DNA from: Clostridiales bacterium Firm_04
GTDB taxonomy: Bacteria; Bacillota; Clostridia; Oscillospirales; Ruminococcaceae
Length of the DNA stretch: 64,000 nucleotides
Direction: 5' to 3'
Assembly: GCA_001603005.1 (NCBI GenBank)
Contig: LVAJ01000016.1
Location: 35,836-99,835, forward strand
Shown here: piece after piece, positions 8,818-18,395 of the stretch
How positions within the stretch are numbered: the stretch's first letter is position 1
Layout: each line of letters opens with the position of its first letter
Made by a program: the position numbers and the translations under genes
Notes under the pieces: generated by a model
Seen by the model: the letters and a program-made list of their open reading frames with translations, nothing else
The model's database searches: none
What the model was told of the DNA's origin: nothing

Positions 8818-8920
8818 ATTTTACCACACTTCCGGTGCGTTTGTCAATATGAGTAAACCAAATTTATCCGGTCATTCTTGTTTATTCCGGTTACCGGTGC
8901 TGTCCGGTTTACCCGATAAT
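8818..8920 (-). promoter_or_regulatory. parA promoter with GTTTAC sites
   Basis: Minus-strand promoter: TTGACA at 8842-8847, TAAAAT at 8818-8823, 18-bp spacer. A GTAAACC half-site lies at 8853-8859 directly upstream and a full GGTTTACCCGATAAT site at 8906-8920. These match the motif spread through 6930-8010. Confidence 0.6.
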
Positions 8921-9159
8921 CCTGATATATCCGGTAAATCGGCGGGCATTTCTCGTTTCTGCGGGATCACGCCCAGACTATACATACAGTACACTAGCAT
9001 GAACATGCACAGCAGTCTGTTCTTTCTTTTTCGGATCACTGCCGACATTTGCATCGGGCAAATGCCGTGCATGACTTACTATAATACTAAAGTATTAAAG
9101 TATTAGGAAAAATTTTCATATTGAAAATTCCGCAAATACGCTGTTTCAAAAAACGGCAA

Positions 9160-9273
9160 TTAGCAGCAAAACGCATTTTTTTAGCATCTAAACGCAAAAT
9201 CTTAGCGGCTAAACGCAATTTTTTAGCGGCTAAACGCATTTTGACCATTTGCGAAATTGCGTTTTGCTGCTAA
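9160..9273. repeat. Iteron array: candidate replication origin
   Basis: Four direct repeats begin at 9160, 9181, 9202 and 9223, exactly 21 bp apart, each starting TTAGC and sharing TTAGCGGCTAAACGCA with few changes, followed by a T/A-rich tail. A fifth copy is inverted at 9253-9273. The 21-bp period (two helical turns) and adjacency to parA and a rep-like gene fit an iteron-type origin. The flank 9061-9159 is AT-rich. I see no DnaA box that I would defend. No gene is supported between 8783 and 9465. Confidence 0.7.
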
Positions 9274-9371
9274 TTTTGGATCTGACCGACAGAATGATAA
9301 AGGTATCTTTTAAGTTGTATTTTATGCGAAAAATGAACTATTCGTTTTTTCTTAAATTTCAGGTGAGCCGA

Positions 9372-9401
9372 TTGACTTCCGGTATATCTGTATGGTATAA
9401 T
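9372..9401 (+). promoter_or_regulatory. Promoter of lipoprotein-RTX1 operon
   Basis: TTGACT at 9372-9377 and TATAAT at 9396-9401 with an 18-bp spacer, 65 bp upstream of the lipoprotein start. Confidence 0.7.
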
Positions 9402-9465
9402 ATACCGGCTGTATCCTTTTATGCGGCGCAGCTGTATAACTCTGTAAAACGGAAGGAGTATTTCA

Positions 9466-10152
9466 ATGAAGCGCAATCTTCTGACCTGCGTTTTATGCAT
9501 GCTGCTCGCGGTTCCGGTTCTGACCGGCTGCGGACAGCAGGACAGTGACAGCACGAATCCGTCTGTATCCTCTGCTTCGGAGCAGTCTGCGGAGCCCGCG
9601 GCGTCCGGCGATTCATCCGGCGCCGATGCATCCGATGCGGAGTCATGGACTGAAAACGACAAATTCAATGCAGCAGTTTTTGAGCAGATCTGCGGGGACA
9701 TTCACATTGCTGACGTCGTGGTTTCCATTCCGGGGACATTGAGGGACTGGGGAGACCATTTTTCTGCTGCGTTCTCGCTTGCGGACACTGAGAACAGTTT
9801 GCTCACCTACAAGCTTTTCTATGACGGGACGGAAGTTGGTTATGTGACCTATGACGGCGATGCGGAACTGGATGAGAAAACGCTTGAAATTGCGACCTTT
9901 TACAATATTTTTATCTACAACAAGCCGGATTGGATACAGGACATCACGGTCGGCGGGATCTCGATCAGTGATCCGCCGGACAAGGTTCCGGAAGTGTACG
10001 GGGATCCGACAGAGTACATGCTTGACGAAGACGGTTTCGGATACTGGCTGTATCAGCTGAGCGACCGGCAGTATCTGAAATATACGCAGGCAGGCGGAGA
10101 AATGTACAAAATCGGGCTATCCGCACATCCGGAGAACAATGATCCTAATTAA
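9466..10152 (+). CDS. Lipoprotein paired with RTX protein 1
   Basis: A 228-residue protein starting MKRNLLTCVLCMLLAVPVLT with lipobox LTGC (Cys at 22), so predicted to be anchored on the outer membrane face. Residues 23-60 are a Ser/Ala/Asp-rich linker; residues 65-228 look like one globular alpha/beta domain rich in aromatic residues (YKLFYDGTEVGYVTYDGD, GYWLYQLSDRQYLKY). Ribosome site GGAAGGAG. It ends 18 bp before the RTX1 gene, which has its own AGGAGG, so the two are an operon. A lipoprotein also precedes RTX2, but I see no sequence similarity between the two lipoproteins. Anchor, folding helper or immunity protein for RTX1 are possible roles. No family recognised. Confidence 0.75.
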   Translation: MKRNLLTCVLCMLLAVPVLTGCGQQDSDSTNPSVSSASEQSAEPAASGDSSGADASDAESWTENDKFNAAVFEQICGDIHIADVVVSIPGTLRDWGDHFSAAFSLADTENSLLTYKLFYDGTEVGYVTYDGDAELDEKTLEIATFYNIFIYNKPDWIQDITVGGISISDPPDKVPEVYGDPTEYMLDEDGFGYWLYQLSDRQYLKYTQAGGEMYKIGLSAHPENNDPN

Positions 10153-10170
10153 AATCAGGAGGAACATGAA

Positions 10171-13100
10171 ATGAGTCAAGTATTAGAAGAATATTTGGAA
10201 GTCGTATTGAAAATCAATGAGACCACCGGAAAGGTAACGGATCTGAGCGGAAGAATCGGAAGCGGCGAATGGTTTGATGTGACAAGCCCCGGCGACTGGG
10301 CGAATGTTGTGGGCGACAGCCGCAATGTTGCAAAGATGATCCTGCGTGTGCAGAGCACCAACGGCGTCAACTGTGACAATCTGCAGCGATTCCTGACAGA
10401 CGGTTTGACGAACCGGCAGAAAAATGCCAATTATTTGCTGACGGAGCTTGCTGATAAAAACAGTGCGAAGTATCTCAAGTACAAGAAATATATCGGAGAC
10501 TTTGATAAGATTGCAAAAGGCGTTGAAGTCGGACTCAATGTTTCAGACGGATTATTTGATATCGCGAATGCACTGAGAGACGGCAAAAATGCGACAGACC
10601 TTTCAGAAAGAAATACAGCTGTTGCGGAAGGATTTGAAGGCGTTCTGAAAATAGCTGCAGGCGGAACCAAGTATCTCCCCGGTCTGCTTGGAGATGTGAT
10701 CTCGTCTACGCTCGATACAGCGGCAGCCGTTCTGGATGAAGGTATTAAACTGTTCTCCAATTATGTAAAGCTGCTCAAGGAAGTTGACAGAGCTTGCGAT
10801 GAGCTTGTCTATGACGAGCCGACACAGGAACAGATCGAGGGCAGAGAAGTGCTTTGCGATGCAGGTGAGGCACTTGCACCCTTCCTTGATCAGGAGACTA
10901 AAAATAAGCTGCAGCAGTATCAGAAAGAAGCAGCCGAGGCGCGGAGTGCCTTCCAGAACTATGAGGAAAAGACCAATCAGGATCTCGATGGCGACGGCAA
11001 TTCCGGCGGCAAGCCCTATGAGCCGGGCAAGAAGGACGAAGGAAACGGCAATTCGTCCGGCGGCGGCAGCTCCTCAAACGATCAGTTCAACAACGGCAAG
11101 ACCAGCCGCGTCGATCCGATCGTGCTGGACCTTGAAAACAACGGCTTCAATCCGACCACGCTTGCGGACGGCGTCAACTTCGATCTGGACGGCAACGGCA
11201 TGGCGGAACGCATCAACTGGGTGCAGGGCGATGATGCGATCCTTGCCTATGACCGCAACGGCGACGGCGCGATCAATGACGGCACCGAGGTATTCGGCGA
11301 CAACACGCTGCTTGCATCCGGTGAGCCGGCGGAAAACGGCTTTGCTGCGCTCGCAGAGCTTGATTCCAATGCGGACGGCATTCTCGATGCAGAGGACGAG
11401 CATTTCGGCGATCTGGTCGTCTGGAAGGATGCGAACGGCGATGCGGGCACGGATGCCGGCGAGCTGATCTCGCTGGAAGATGCCGGCATTGTTTCGATCT
11501 CGCTTGACCATGAAAAGATCAACTCCGGCACAAAGTCCGGCACGGTGCTCGGCAATGTCGGCTCGTTCCGGTTTGCGGACGGCTCGGAATCGCGCATGGC
11601 GGAATACTGGGTGCTCTCGCAGAAGTTCAATACCGTGGACACCAATCCGGTCGAGATCCCCGAGGAGATCGCAGCGCTCCCGAATGTCAGCGGCATGGGC
11701 AATGTCTATTCGCTGCACAAGGCAATGGCGCTCGATGAGACCGGCGAACTCGTAGCCCTCGTGCAGCGCTATACGGAGACTTCCAGCGAGACCGCGCGCA
11801 AGGATCTGATCGTGCAGATGCTCATGCTGATGACCGGCGCCGCAGAGATCGAAGACGGCAGCCGCGGTCCGTACATGGACGCAAAGAAGCTGCATGCGCT
11901 GGAATGCCTGCTCGGTCAGGAGTTTGAGGGCGTGAACGGCGAGAACCCCAATTCCGCCGCGGGCCCTGTCCTGAATGCTGCATTTGATACGATCGTGGAT
12001 ATGTATTACTGCGAGCTGATCGAAAAGACGACGCTTGCGGATGTTCTGCCGTATATTCTCGTGAATGATTCCGGCAGCAAGCCGAAGCTGGATCTTTCCG
12101 TGTTCAGCACATATCTGCGCCGCACGAACGCATTCACCGATGACGGCGCGGTGCTGATCGCGGATGCTGCATCCTATCTGCGGTATCTCGATACCTATTA
12201 TTATCCGGGCTGCTTTGCGGATTACCGTGCATATTTCGAGGAATACGGCGATTTCGAGCTGCTCAAGGCGATTGACAGAGCCGGAAAGAATGCGTATTTC
12301 GGCGATGAACAGGGCAATGTGCTGCGCGGCAACGGCGAGCTTTCCATTTACTATGCGGATGCCGGTAATGATACGATCAGCGGCACTGCGCTGAACGAGA
12401 CCATGTACGGCGAGGACGGCGACGATACCGCGAACGGCGGGGCAGGCGATGACCGCATTTTCGGCGGCGCAGGCAATGACACGCTGAACGGCGGCGCCGG
12501 AAACGACTTCCTTTCCGGCGATGATGACGATGATATCCTGCACGGGAATGACGGCGATGATATCCTCGAAGGCGGCTACGGGAACGATGCGCTTTACGGC
12601 GAGGCAGGGGACGATACCCTGATCGGCGGCAGCGGCAATGATACCTATTATTTCGGTGCGGAGCACGGCAATGATACGGTGCGCGATACGTCCGGCACGA
12701 CAACTCTTGTGTTCGGGGACGAGCTCAGCGCGGATGATTACAAGCTGCAAATTGACCGCAGCGGCATTTCGCTGGTCAGCAAGGAAACCGGCGAATCCGT
12801 CGCGATCCCGGACTTCATGGATCAGCCGGAGAACTACGAATTTTCGTTTGCAGGCGAAGCGCAGATCCCGGGCGGCGGCTCCGGCAGACAGGTGCTCACC
12901 GGCACGGATGACGACGATGTGATCACCGCAGGCAGCGGCTTCAATATCATCCGCGGCGGTGCGGGCAATGACACGCTGACCGGCGGCGAACATCTCGATT
13001 TCATCTACGGCGGCGACGGCGATGATATCCTGAACGGCGGCGAGGGACCGAATGTCCTGCGCGGCGAGGACGGCGACGATCAGATCACCGACGGTTCCGG

Positions 13101-14823
13101 CGACAGCCACCTCGACGGCGGCGCAGGCAATGACATTCTGCACGGCGGTGCGGGCAATGACGTCATTGACGGCGGCATCGGCGATGATACGCTCTACGGC
13201 GAGGCAGGGGACGACACCCTGATCGGCTGGGACGGCGATGACACGCTGCTCGGCGGGGACGGCGACGATGTTCTCGAAGCAGGCAGCGGAAACGATACGC
13301 TCCGCGGCGGTGCCGGCAACGATACGCTGTTCGGCGGCGATGACCTGAACTATCTGTTCGGTGACGAGGGCGATGACGTACTCTACGGCGGAAACGGTCT
13401 GAATGATCTCTACGGCGGCGACGGCGACGATCAGATCACCGGCGGCGAGCTCGGCGATTACATCGAGGGCGGCAGCGGCAATGATACGGTCAACGGCGGC
13501 AACGGTCAGAATCTGATCTACGGCGGCGACGGTGACGATCACCTCTACGGCGGCAACGACGGCGACTACCTCGACGGCGGCGACGGTGACGATCATCTCT
13601 ACGGCGGCAACGGCGAGAATCATCTGGTCGGCGGCGCGGGCAATGATGTGCTGTATAACGGCGACGATGCCGGTCATCTTGAGGGCGGCGACGGAAACGA
13701 CCGTCTCTACGGCGGCGGCAGCGCGGATATTCTGGACGGCGGCGCCGGCGATGACTATTTGCAGGGCGATCACGGCGATGATACCTATGTTTACGGCGTC
13801 GGCTATGACACCGACACGATCAATGCGTCCGCGGACAACAACACCGTTCTGATCCACGGCTATACCGCGGCGGACATGGTGAATACGCGCGATCTGCACA
13901 ATAATCTCATCATTCATTTCGGCAGCGCGGATGCGTCTGACTGCCTGATCGTCGATCATTTCTTCGATTTCAATGCAAACAGAAGCATGCAGTTCGTGTT
14001 CGATGACGGCACGGTGCTTGCGCAGGATCAGATCACGGCAAAGTATGAGCCGGTCTACGGTACGGAAGCGGGCGAGTGGCTCGGCATTTACACGGCGGAC
14101 GATGCAGAGATCCACGGTCTCGGCGGCGACGACGGCATCAGCGGCGGCAGCGGCAATGATACGCTGTACGGCGATGCGGGCAATGATTCGCTGAACGGCA
14201 ATGACGGCAATGACCTGCTGGACGGCGGCGCAGGCGATGATTCGCTCAGCGGCGGAAACGGCACGGATACCTATGTTTTTGCAAAGGGCTATGCGCACGA
14301 CACGATCAACGAATGGGGCAGCGATCAGAGCATTGTCGAGCTGACCGACATCAATTCGGACGAGGTCACGGTTTCCGACCAGTGGGGCTCCAATCTGCTG
14401 CTTTCCGTGAACGGCACGGATGATGTCCTGACAATCAGCAATTTCAAGTGGGGACAGGCATCGTTCACATTCCGCTTCGCAGACGGCGCAGAGGGCTATG
14501 TCGATAAAAACACATGGGAGCTCGTGCTGACAAAGGAACCGGATGCGGAACAGGCAGGCGCAGATGCACTCGAGTCGATCTACGGCTTTGCGGTACCGAT
14601 GACAGAACTTGCTGCAAATGCATCTGTTCTGCCGGAGCTGCACGCAGCAGCAGAACTCGGCGGCAATGACGCTGCGGATCTGACCGATCTGCAAACGATG
14701 CTGCTTGCAGAGAACATGTCTGCATTCGGCAGCAGCAGCGCGGTTTCCGAGAGCATGCAGATCGCAGATCTCACCGCGGATGCTTCCGCAATGGATCTGC
14801 TGCTTGCAAATTCTGCACAGTAA
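10171..14823 (+). CDS. RTX calcium-repeat protein 1 (1550 residues), type-I-like secreted
   Basis: No N-terminal signal peptide, as expected for type I cargo. Residues 1-265 are largely helical, with a Gly/Ala-rich hydrophobic part near 155-200 (AAGGTKYLPGLLGDVISSTL) that could touch membranes. A Gly/Ser-rich linker is at 270-310; 311-400 holds EF-hand-like Asp loops (DLDGNGMAE, DRNGDGAIND). RTX nonapeptides (GGxGxDxLx) occupy about 730-826, 906-1210 and 1293-1366, separated by domains of the haemolysin-related type (EFGDELSADDYKL-like and DLIIHFGSADASDCLIVDHF-like). The last 90 residues are acidic, Ala/Leu/Ser-rich and nearly identical to those of RTX2, marking a C-terminal export signal. 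Bound calcium would fold the repeats outside the cell. The activity of the N-terminal part is unknown. Confidence 0.85.
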   Translation: MSQVLEEYLEVVLKINETTGKVTDLSGRIGSGEWFDVTSPGDWANVVGDSRNVAKMILRVQSTNGVNCDNLQRFLTDGLTNRQKNANYLLTELADKNSAKYLKYKKYIGDFDKIAKGVEVGLNVSDGLFDIANALRDGKNATDLSERNTAVAEGFEGVLKIAAGGTKYLPGLLGDVISSTLDTAAAVLDEGIKLFSNYVKLLKEVDRACDELVYDEPTQEQIEGREVLCDAGEALAPFLDQETKNKLQQYQKEAAEARSAFQNYEEKTNQDLDGDGNSGGKPYEPGKKDEGNGNSSGGGSSSNDQFNNGKTSRVDPIVLDLENNGFNPTTLADGVNFDLDGNGMAERINWVQGDDAILAYDRNGDGAINDGTEVFGDNTLLASGEPAENGFAALAELDSNADGILDAEDEHFGDLVVWKDANGDAGTDAGELISLEDAGIVSISLDHEKINSGTKSGTVLGNVGSFRFADGSESRMAEYWVLSQKFNTVDTNPVEIPEEIAALPNVSGMGNVYSLHKAMALDETGELVALVQRYTETSSETARKDLIVQMLMLMTGAAEIEDGSRGPYMDAKKLHALECLLGQEFEGVNGENPNSAAGPVLNAAFDTIVDMYYCELIEKTTLADVLPYILVNDSGSKPKLDLSVFSTYLRRTNAFTDDGAVLIADAASYLRYLDTYYYPGCFADYRAYFEEYGDFELLKAIDRAGKNAYFGDEQGNVLRGNGELSIYYADAGNDTISGTALNETMYGEDGDDTANGGAGDDRIFGGAGNDTLNGGAGNDFLSGDDDDDILHGNDGDDILEGGYGNDALYGEAGDDTLIGGSGNDTYYFGAEHGNDTVRDTSGTTTLVFGDELSADDYKLQIDRSGISLVSKETGESVAIPDFMDQPENYEFSFAGEAQIPGGGSGRQVLTGTDDDDVITAGSGFNIIRGGAGNDTLTGGEHLDFIYGGDGDDILNGGEGPNVLRGEDGDDQITDGSGDSHLDGGAGNDILHGGAGNDVIDGGIGDDTLYGEAGDDTLIGWDGDDTLLGGDGDDVLEAGSGNDTLRGGAGNDTLFGGDDLNYLFGDEGDDVLYGGNGLNDLYGGDGDDQITGGELGDYIEGGSGNDTVNGGNGQNLIYGGDGDDHLYGGNDGDYLDGGDGDDHLYGGNGENHLVGGAGNDVLYNGDDAGHLEGGDGNDRLYGGGSADILDGGAGDDYLQGDHGDDTYVYGVGYDTDTINASADNNTVLIHGYTAADMVNTRDLHNNLIIHFGSADASDCLIVDHFFDFNANRSMQFVFDDGTVLAQDQITAKYEPVYGTEAGEWLGIYTADDAEIHGLGGDDGISGGSGNDTLYGDAGNDSLNGNDGNDLLDGGAGDDSLSGGNGTDTYVFAKGYAHDTINEWGSDQSIVELTDINSDEVTVSDQWGSNLLLSVNGTDDVLTISNFKWGQASFTFRFADGAEGYVDKNTWELVLTKEPDAEQAGADALESIYGFAVPMTELAANASVLPELHAAAELGGNDAADLTDLQTMLLAENMSAFGSSSAVSESMQIADLTADASAMDLLLANSAQ

Positions 14824-14834
14824 AATTGTATCGC

Positions 14835-14868
14835 AAAAGCGCAGCAGTCACGGCACTGCTGTGCTTTT
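14835..14868 (+). terminator. Attenuating hairpin between RTX1 and exporter
   Basis: A 14-bp stem with one G-U pair (14835-14848 with 14855-14868), 6-nt loop, ending in CTTTTTG. It lies between the cargo gene and the exporter genes, 22 bp before the exporter ATG. No separate promoter is evident after it, so read-through probably sets exporter level. Confidence 0.7.
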
Positions 14869-14890
14869 TGCGTAAACCGGAGGATAAAAT

Positions 14891-17020
14891 ATGGCGAAAA
14901 AACAAGACAGCGGTCTGTCCTGTTTTATGATCGTAATGAAATTTCACGGCATACCGGTCACGAAGGATCAGGCGCAGGCGCTTTCCGTGCTGGATCCCGA
15001 CCGGCTGACGGGCGAGACAGAGATCATCGAATCTGCAAAGGCGCTGCACATGCATGCAAAGCTCTGCCGGCTGAAACCGGAAAAGCTGAAAAATGTTTCC
15101 GCGCCGGTCATCGCAAAGGGCAAGGACGGCAGATTCTTCATCATCGCGAAATCGCAGGACGACAATTTCATGATCCTGCACACGGAAAAGCCCGCGCCGG
15201 AGGTCGTGACACGGGCGGCGCTTGCGGCGGAATGGGACGGCACAGCGATCCTGATCCGGAAAAAAGGACTGCTTGACCGCGAGGCTGCATTCAGCTTCAA
15301 ATGGTTCATCCCCACCATTCTGAAATTCAAATGGGCGTTCATTCAGGTTTTGATCGCGGTATTCACCGTGCAGATCCTCGGCATCCTGACGCCGGTGATG
15401 ACGCAGGTCGTCGTGGACAAGGTGCTCGTTCACCGCAGCATGTCCACGCTGCATGTGCTGACGGTCGGCATTGCGATTGTCTATGTTTACGAGCTGATTC
15501 TCGGTCTTGCGAAAAATTACGTATTTACGCACACAACGAACCGCATTGATGTGATGCTCAGCTACCGGCTGTTCCGGCATCTGTTCGCGCTGCCGCTGAA
15601 ATATTTCGAGTCGCGGCGCGTCGGCGAAACAGTCGCGCGGGTACGCGAGCTTGACAGCATCCGCAGCTTCCTGACCGGTACGCCGCTGTCCTCGATGATC
15701 GACCTGTTTTTCATCATCGTGTATATCGTCGTGCTGCTTTGTTACAGCAAAATGCTGACGGTGATCGTGCTGTGTTCGATCCCGGTCTATGCGGTGCTCT
15801 CCGCGATCGTGACGCCGCTGTTCAAAAAGCGGCTCGACGAAAAATTCGAGACCGGCGCGAATACGCAGTCCTTTCTCGTGGAGTCGATCACCGGCGTACA
15901 GACGGTCAAGTCCTACGCGCTGGAGCCGCGATTCGAGAAAAAGTGGGGCGACCTGCAGGCGGATTATGTCAAGGCAAGCTATAAGACCTCGATGGTCTCC
16001 GCGACTGCCGGCACGACCGGACAGTTCATCCAGAAGATCTTTGACCTGCTGATCTTATTTTTCGGCGCAAAGGCGGTCATGGACGGCAATTTCACGGTCG
16101 GTCAGCTTGTCGCATTCCGGATGCTTTCCGGCAGGGTGAGCGGGCCGGTGCTGCGGCTGGTGCAGCTCTGGCAGGAGTATCAGCAGGCATCGCTTTCGGT
16201 CAAGCGCATCGGCGACATCTTCAATACTGCGCCCGAACCGGTGCTGAATACGAATCAGACCGCGATGCCGAAGGTGCAGGGCAGGATCGTCTTTGACAAT
16301 GTGCATTTCCGGTATGATCCGCAGGGACGCGAGGTCATCAGGGGCATGAGCTTTGCGATCGAGCCGGGCACGGTCGTCGGCGTGGTCGGACGCAGCGGCT
16401 CCGGCAAGAGCACGGTCTCCAAGCTTATCCAGCGGCTCTATATTCCGGAAGGCGGCAGGATCTCCGTGGACGGCATGGACATTTCGCTTGTCAATCCGGC
16501 AATGCTCCGCAGACAGATCGGCGTCGTCTTGCAGGAAAATTTCATGTTCAACGGCACGGTCGCGGAGAATATTGCGATCCATTGCCCGTCCGCACCGATG
16601 GAACGCATCATCGAATGCGCGAAGATCGCGGGCGCACATGATTTCATCCTCGAACTGCCGAACGGCTACAACACCGTGATCGGTGAAAAGGGCATGGGGC
16701 TTTCCGGCGGACAGAAGCAGCGCGTCGCGATCGCAAGAGCGATCCTCAATGATCCGCGCATTCTGATCTTTGACGAAGCGACCTCTGCACTCGATTACGA
16801 ATCCGAGAGCATCATTCAGAACAATCTGAAAGAGATCTGCAAAAACAGAACGGTCATCATCATCGCGCACCGGCTCTCGACATTGAAGGATGCGCAGAAG
16901 ATCATGGTGATCGACAAGGGCGAGCTGATCGAATACGATACGCATGAAAAGCTCATGGCGATGAACGGGCTGTATGCGTATCTTTACAACCAGCAGAAAC
17001 GGGGTGCAGTCGATGGATAA
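14891..17020 (+). CDS. HlyB-like ABC exporter with inactive C39-like domain
   Basis: 709 residues, close to HlyB. Residues 1-125 form a C39-peptidase-like domain, but the usual catalytic Cys position reads QDSGLSCF (Asp-Ser-Gly where peptidases have Asp-Cys-Gly) and the usual Gly-His-Phe is GRFFII, so both Cys and His appear lost. Residues 140-430 are the six-helix membrane domain. Residues 470-700 are the ATPase: Walker A GRSGSGKST near 499, signature LSGGQKQR near 607, Walker B ILIFDEATSALD near 627, and the switch His in IIAHRLS near 658. Non-cleaving C39-like domains are typical of RTX exporters that recognise a C-terminal signal. Ribosome site CCGGAGG. It overlaps the adaptor gene by 8 bp and is flanked by the two RTX genes, its probable cargo. 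Confidence 0.88.
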   Translation: MAKKQDSGLSCFMIVMKFHGIPVTKDQAQALSVLDPDRLTGETEIIESAKALHMHAKLCRLKPEKLKNVSAPVIAKGKDGRFFIIAKSQDDNFMILHTEKPAPEVVTRAALAAEWDGTAILIRKKGLLDREAAFSFKWFIPTILKFKWAFIQVLIAVFTVQILGILTPVMTQVVVDKVLVHRSMSTLHVLTVGIAIVYVYELILGLAKNYVFTHTTNRIDVMLSYRLFRHLFALPLKYFESRRVGETVARVRELDSIRSFLTGTPLSSMIDLFFIIVYIVVLLCYSKMLTVIVLCSIPVYAVLSAIVTPLFKKRLDEKFETGANTQSFLVESITGVQTVKSYALEPRFEKKWGDLQADYVKASYKTSMVSATAGTTGQFIQKIFDLLILFFGAKAVMDGNFTVGQLVAFRMLSGRVSGPVLRLVQLWQEYQQASLSVKRIGDIFNTAPEPVLNTNQTAMPKVQGRIVFDNVHFRYDPQGREVIRGMSFAIEPGTVVGVVGRSGSGKSTVSKLIQRLYIPEGGRISVDGMDISLVNPAMLRRQIGVVLQENFMFNGTVAENIAIHCPSAPMERIIECAKIAGAHDFILELPNGYNTVIGEKGMGLSGGQKQRVAIARAILNDPRILIFDEATSALDYESESIIQNNLKEICKNRTVIIIAHRLSTLKDAQKIMVIDKGELIEYDTHEKLMAMNGLYAYLYNQQKRGAVDG

Positions 17021-18260
17021 CAGCATGGAACAATATCTGATCCGGCACAGCAAAAAGCGCGACAGCGAACTGAAATACGACTTCATGCCCGCGATGCTGG
17101 AGATCATCGAGCGGCCGGCGCACAAGGCGGGTACGGTCATCATTCTCGGCGTCTTTACGCTGCTGATCGCGGCGGTCGTCTGGGCATGCCTGTCGCAGAT
17201 CGACATGGTCGTCATGTCCCCCGGAACGGTGCAGCCGGTCGGCAGCATCAGCTCCCTGAACGCCTATACGAGCGGCACGGTCAAGGCGATCAACGTCGAG
17301 GACGGCGCCTATGTGCAGGCGGGCGATGTGCTGATCGAACTCGATACGCAGAGCATTGATATTGATGTGGAGTATATGAACGGGCAGCAGGAAGTACTCG
17401 AAGCGCAGCGCGAGATCCTGACCATGATCCGCGACGGAAAGGATCCGTCCGCTGTCGATGTCAGCAAATACAGCGCGAATCTGAAACCGTACATTCTGAC
17501 GATCATTGACACCGATCAGGCATACCGGAACAATCTGAGCATTCTGGAAGGGGAGAAGAAAAACGCTGCCCTCAACCGCGAGATCGCGCAGATCAAGTAT
17601 GACGATTACAAGGTGAATCCGGCGGTCTCCGAAGCGGATTACAACGCGCAGGAGCTTGTTTTGAAGCAGGCGGAAAACGAGTATCTGAAAGCTGAAATGA
17701 ATATCCTGAATGCGCAGACCGCTTACAGCGAGCAGATCAACGCGAGCCTTTCGGAGATCAGCGGCAAGCTGAAGCAGGCGGAATCGGAACTGGAAAAATA
17801 CCGCCTGTCTCTGGAATATCAGAAGATCACCGCGCCCGTGAACGGCTACATCAACAGCATCGCCGTCCACAACATCGGCGAGACCGTGACGGCATCGCAG
17901 CAGATCATTACGCTTGTTCCGGCAGATGCGCCGGTCGAAATGGTGTGCTATGTGAAGAACATGGACATCGCGGACATCAAAACGGGCATGGAAGCGGCGG
18001 TCAAGCTGGAAGCGTATCCCTACAACAAATACGGCACGGTCAGGGGCACTGTGCGGTACATCAGTCCGAGCTCGTTCAGCAGCGAGCAGGCGGGCAGCGT
18101 CTATCTGGTCAAGCTGGACCTCGAAAACACGAATCCGGATATCCGCATCATGTCGGGACTGACCGGCACGGTCGAGGTCAAGGTCGGCAGGCAGTCTGTT
18201 CTGCATTATTTCCTCGATCCGATCGTGAAGGGCTTCGGCGAGAGCCTCAAGGAGAACTGA
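17013..18260 (+). CDS. HlyD-like membrane fusion (adaptor) protein
   Basis: 415 residues, starting MDNSMEQYLIRHSKKRDSEL at an ATG that overlaps the exporter stop by 8 bp (translational coupling; GGGG precedes it). One transmembrane helix at about 43-65 (VIILGVFTLLIAAVVWACL). Then a lipoyl-like half (SGTVKAINVEDGAYVQAGDV near 92), a long coiled coil at about 115-275, the second lipoyl half (APVNGYINSIAVHNIGETV near 277) and a beta-barrel end. This is the classic HlyD order. In a Gram-negative it would contact TolC; here no outer membrane is expected, so it may guide cargo through the thick wall or cap the exporter, like the accessory proteins of lactococcal-type bacteriocin exporters. No TolC-like gene is present. 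Confidence 0.87.
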   Translation: MDNSMEQYLIRHSKKRDSELKYDFMPAMLEIIERPAHKAGTVIILGVFTLLIAAVVWACLSQIDMVVMSPGTVQPVGSISSLNAYTSGTVKAINVEDGAYVQAGDVLIELDTQSIDIDVEYMNGQQEVLEAQREILTMIRDGKDPSAVDVSKYSANLKPYILTIIDTDQAYRNNLSILEGEKKNAALNREIAQIKYDDYKVNPAVSEADYNAQELVLKQAENEYLKAEMNILNAQTAYSEQINASLSEISGKLKQAESELEKYRLSLEYQKITAPVNGYINSIAVHNIGETVTASQQIITLVPADAPVEMVCYVKNMDIADIKTGMEAAVKLEAYPYNKYGTVRGTVRYISPSSFSSEQAGSVYLVKLDLENTNPDIRIMSGLTGTVEVKVGRQSVLHYFLDPIVKGFGESLKEN

Positions 18261-18395
18261 CCGGCAGCGCGGAGGATGAGAAGGATGATTTGATTCTGAT
18301 TTAATATAACGGAATATGCGCGGGATGCGTTCTGAAATCATCCGTATTTTCGTGCATTGCAGGAATGTTCACTGATTTTTCATGAAAATATTGCA

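Noticed and set aside
8081..9106. A 341-codon plus-strand frame opposite parA
   Set aside because: Shadow of parA, continuing into the motif array; no ribosome site or family.
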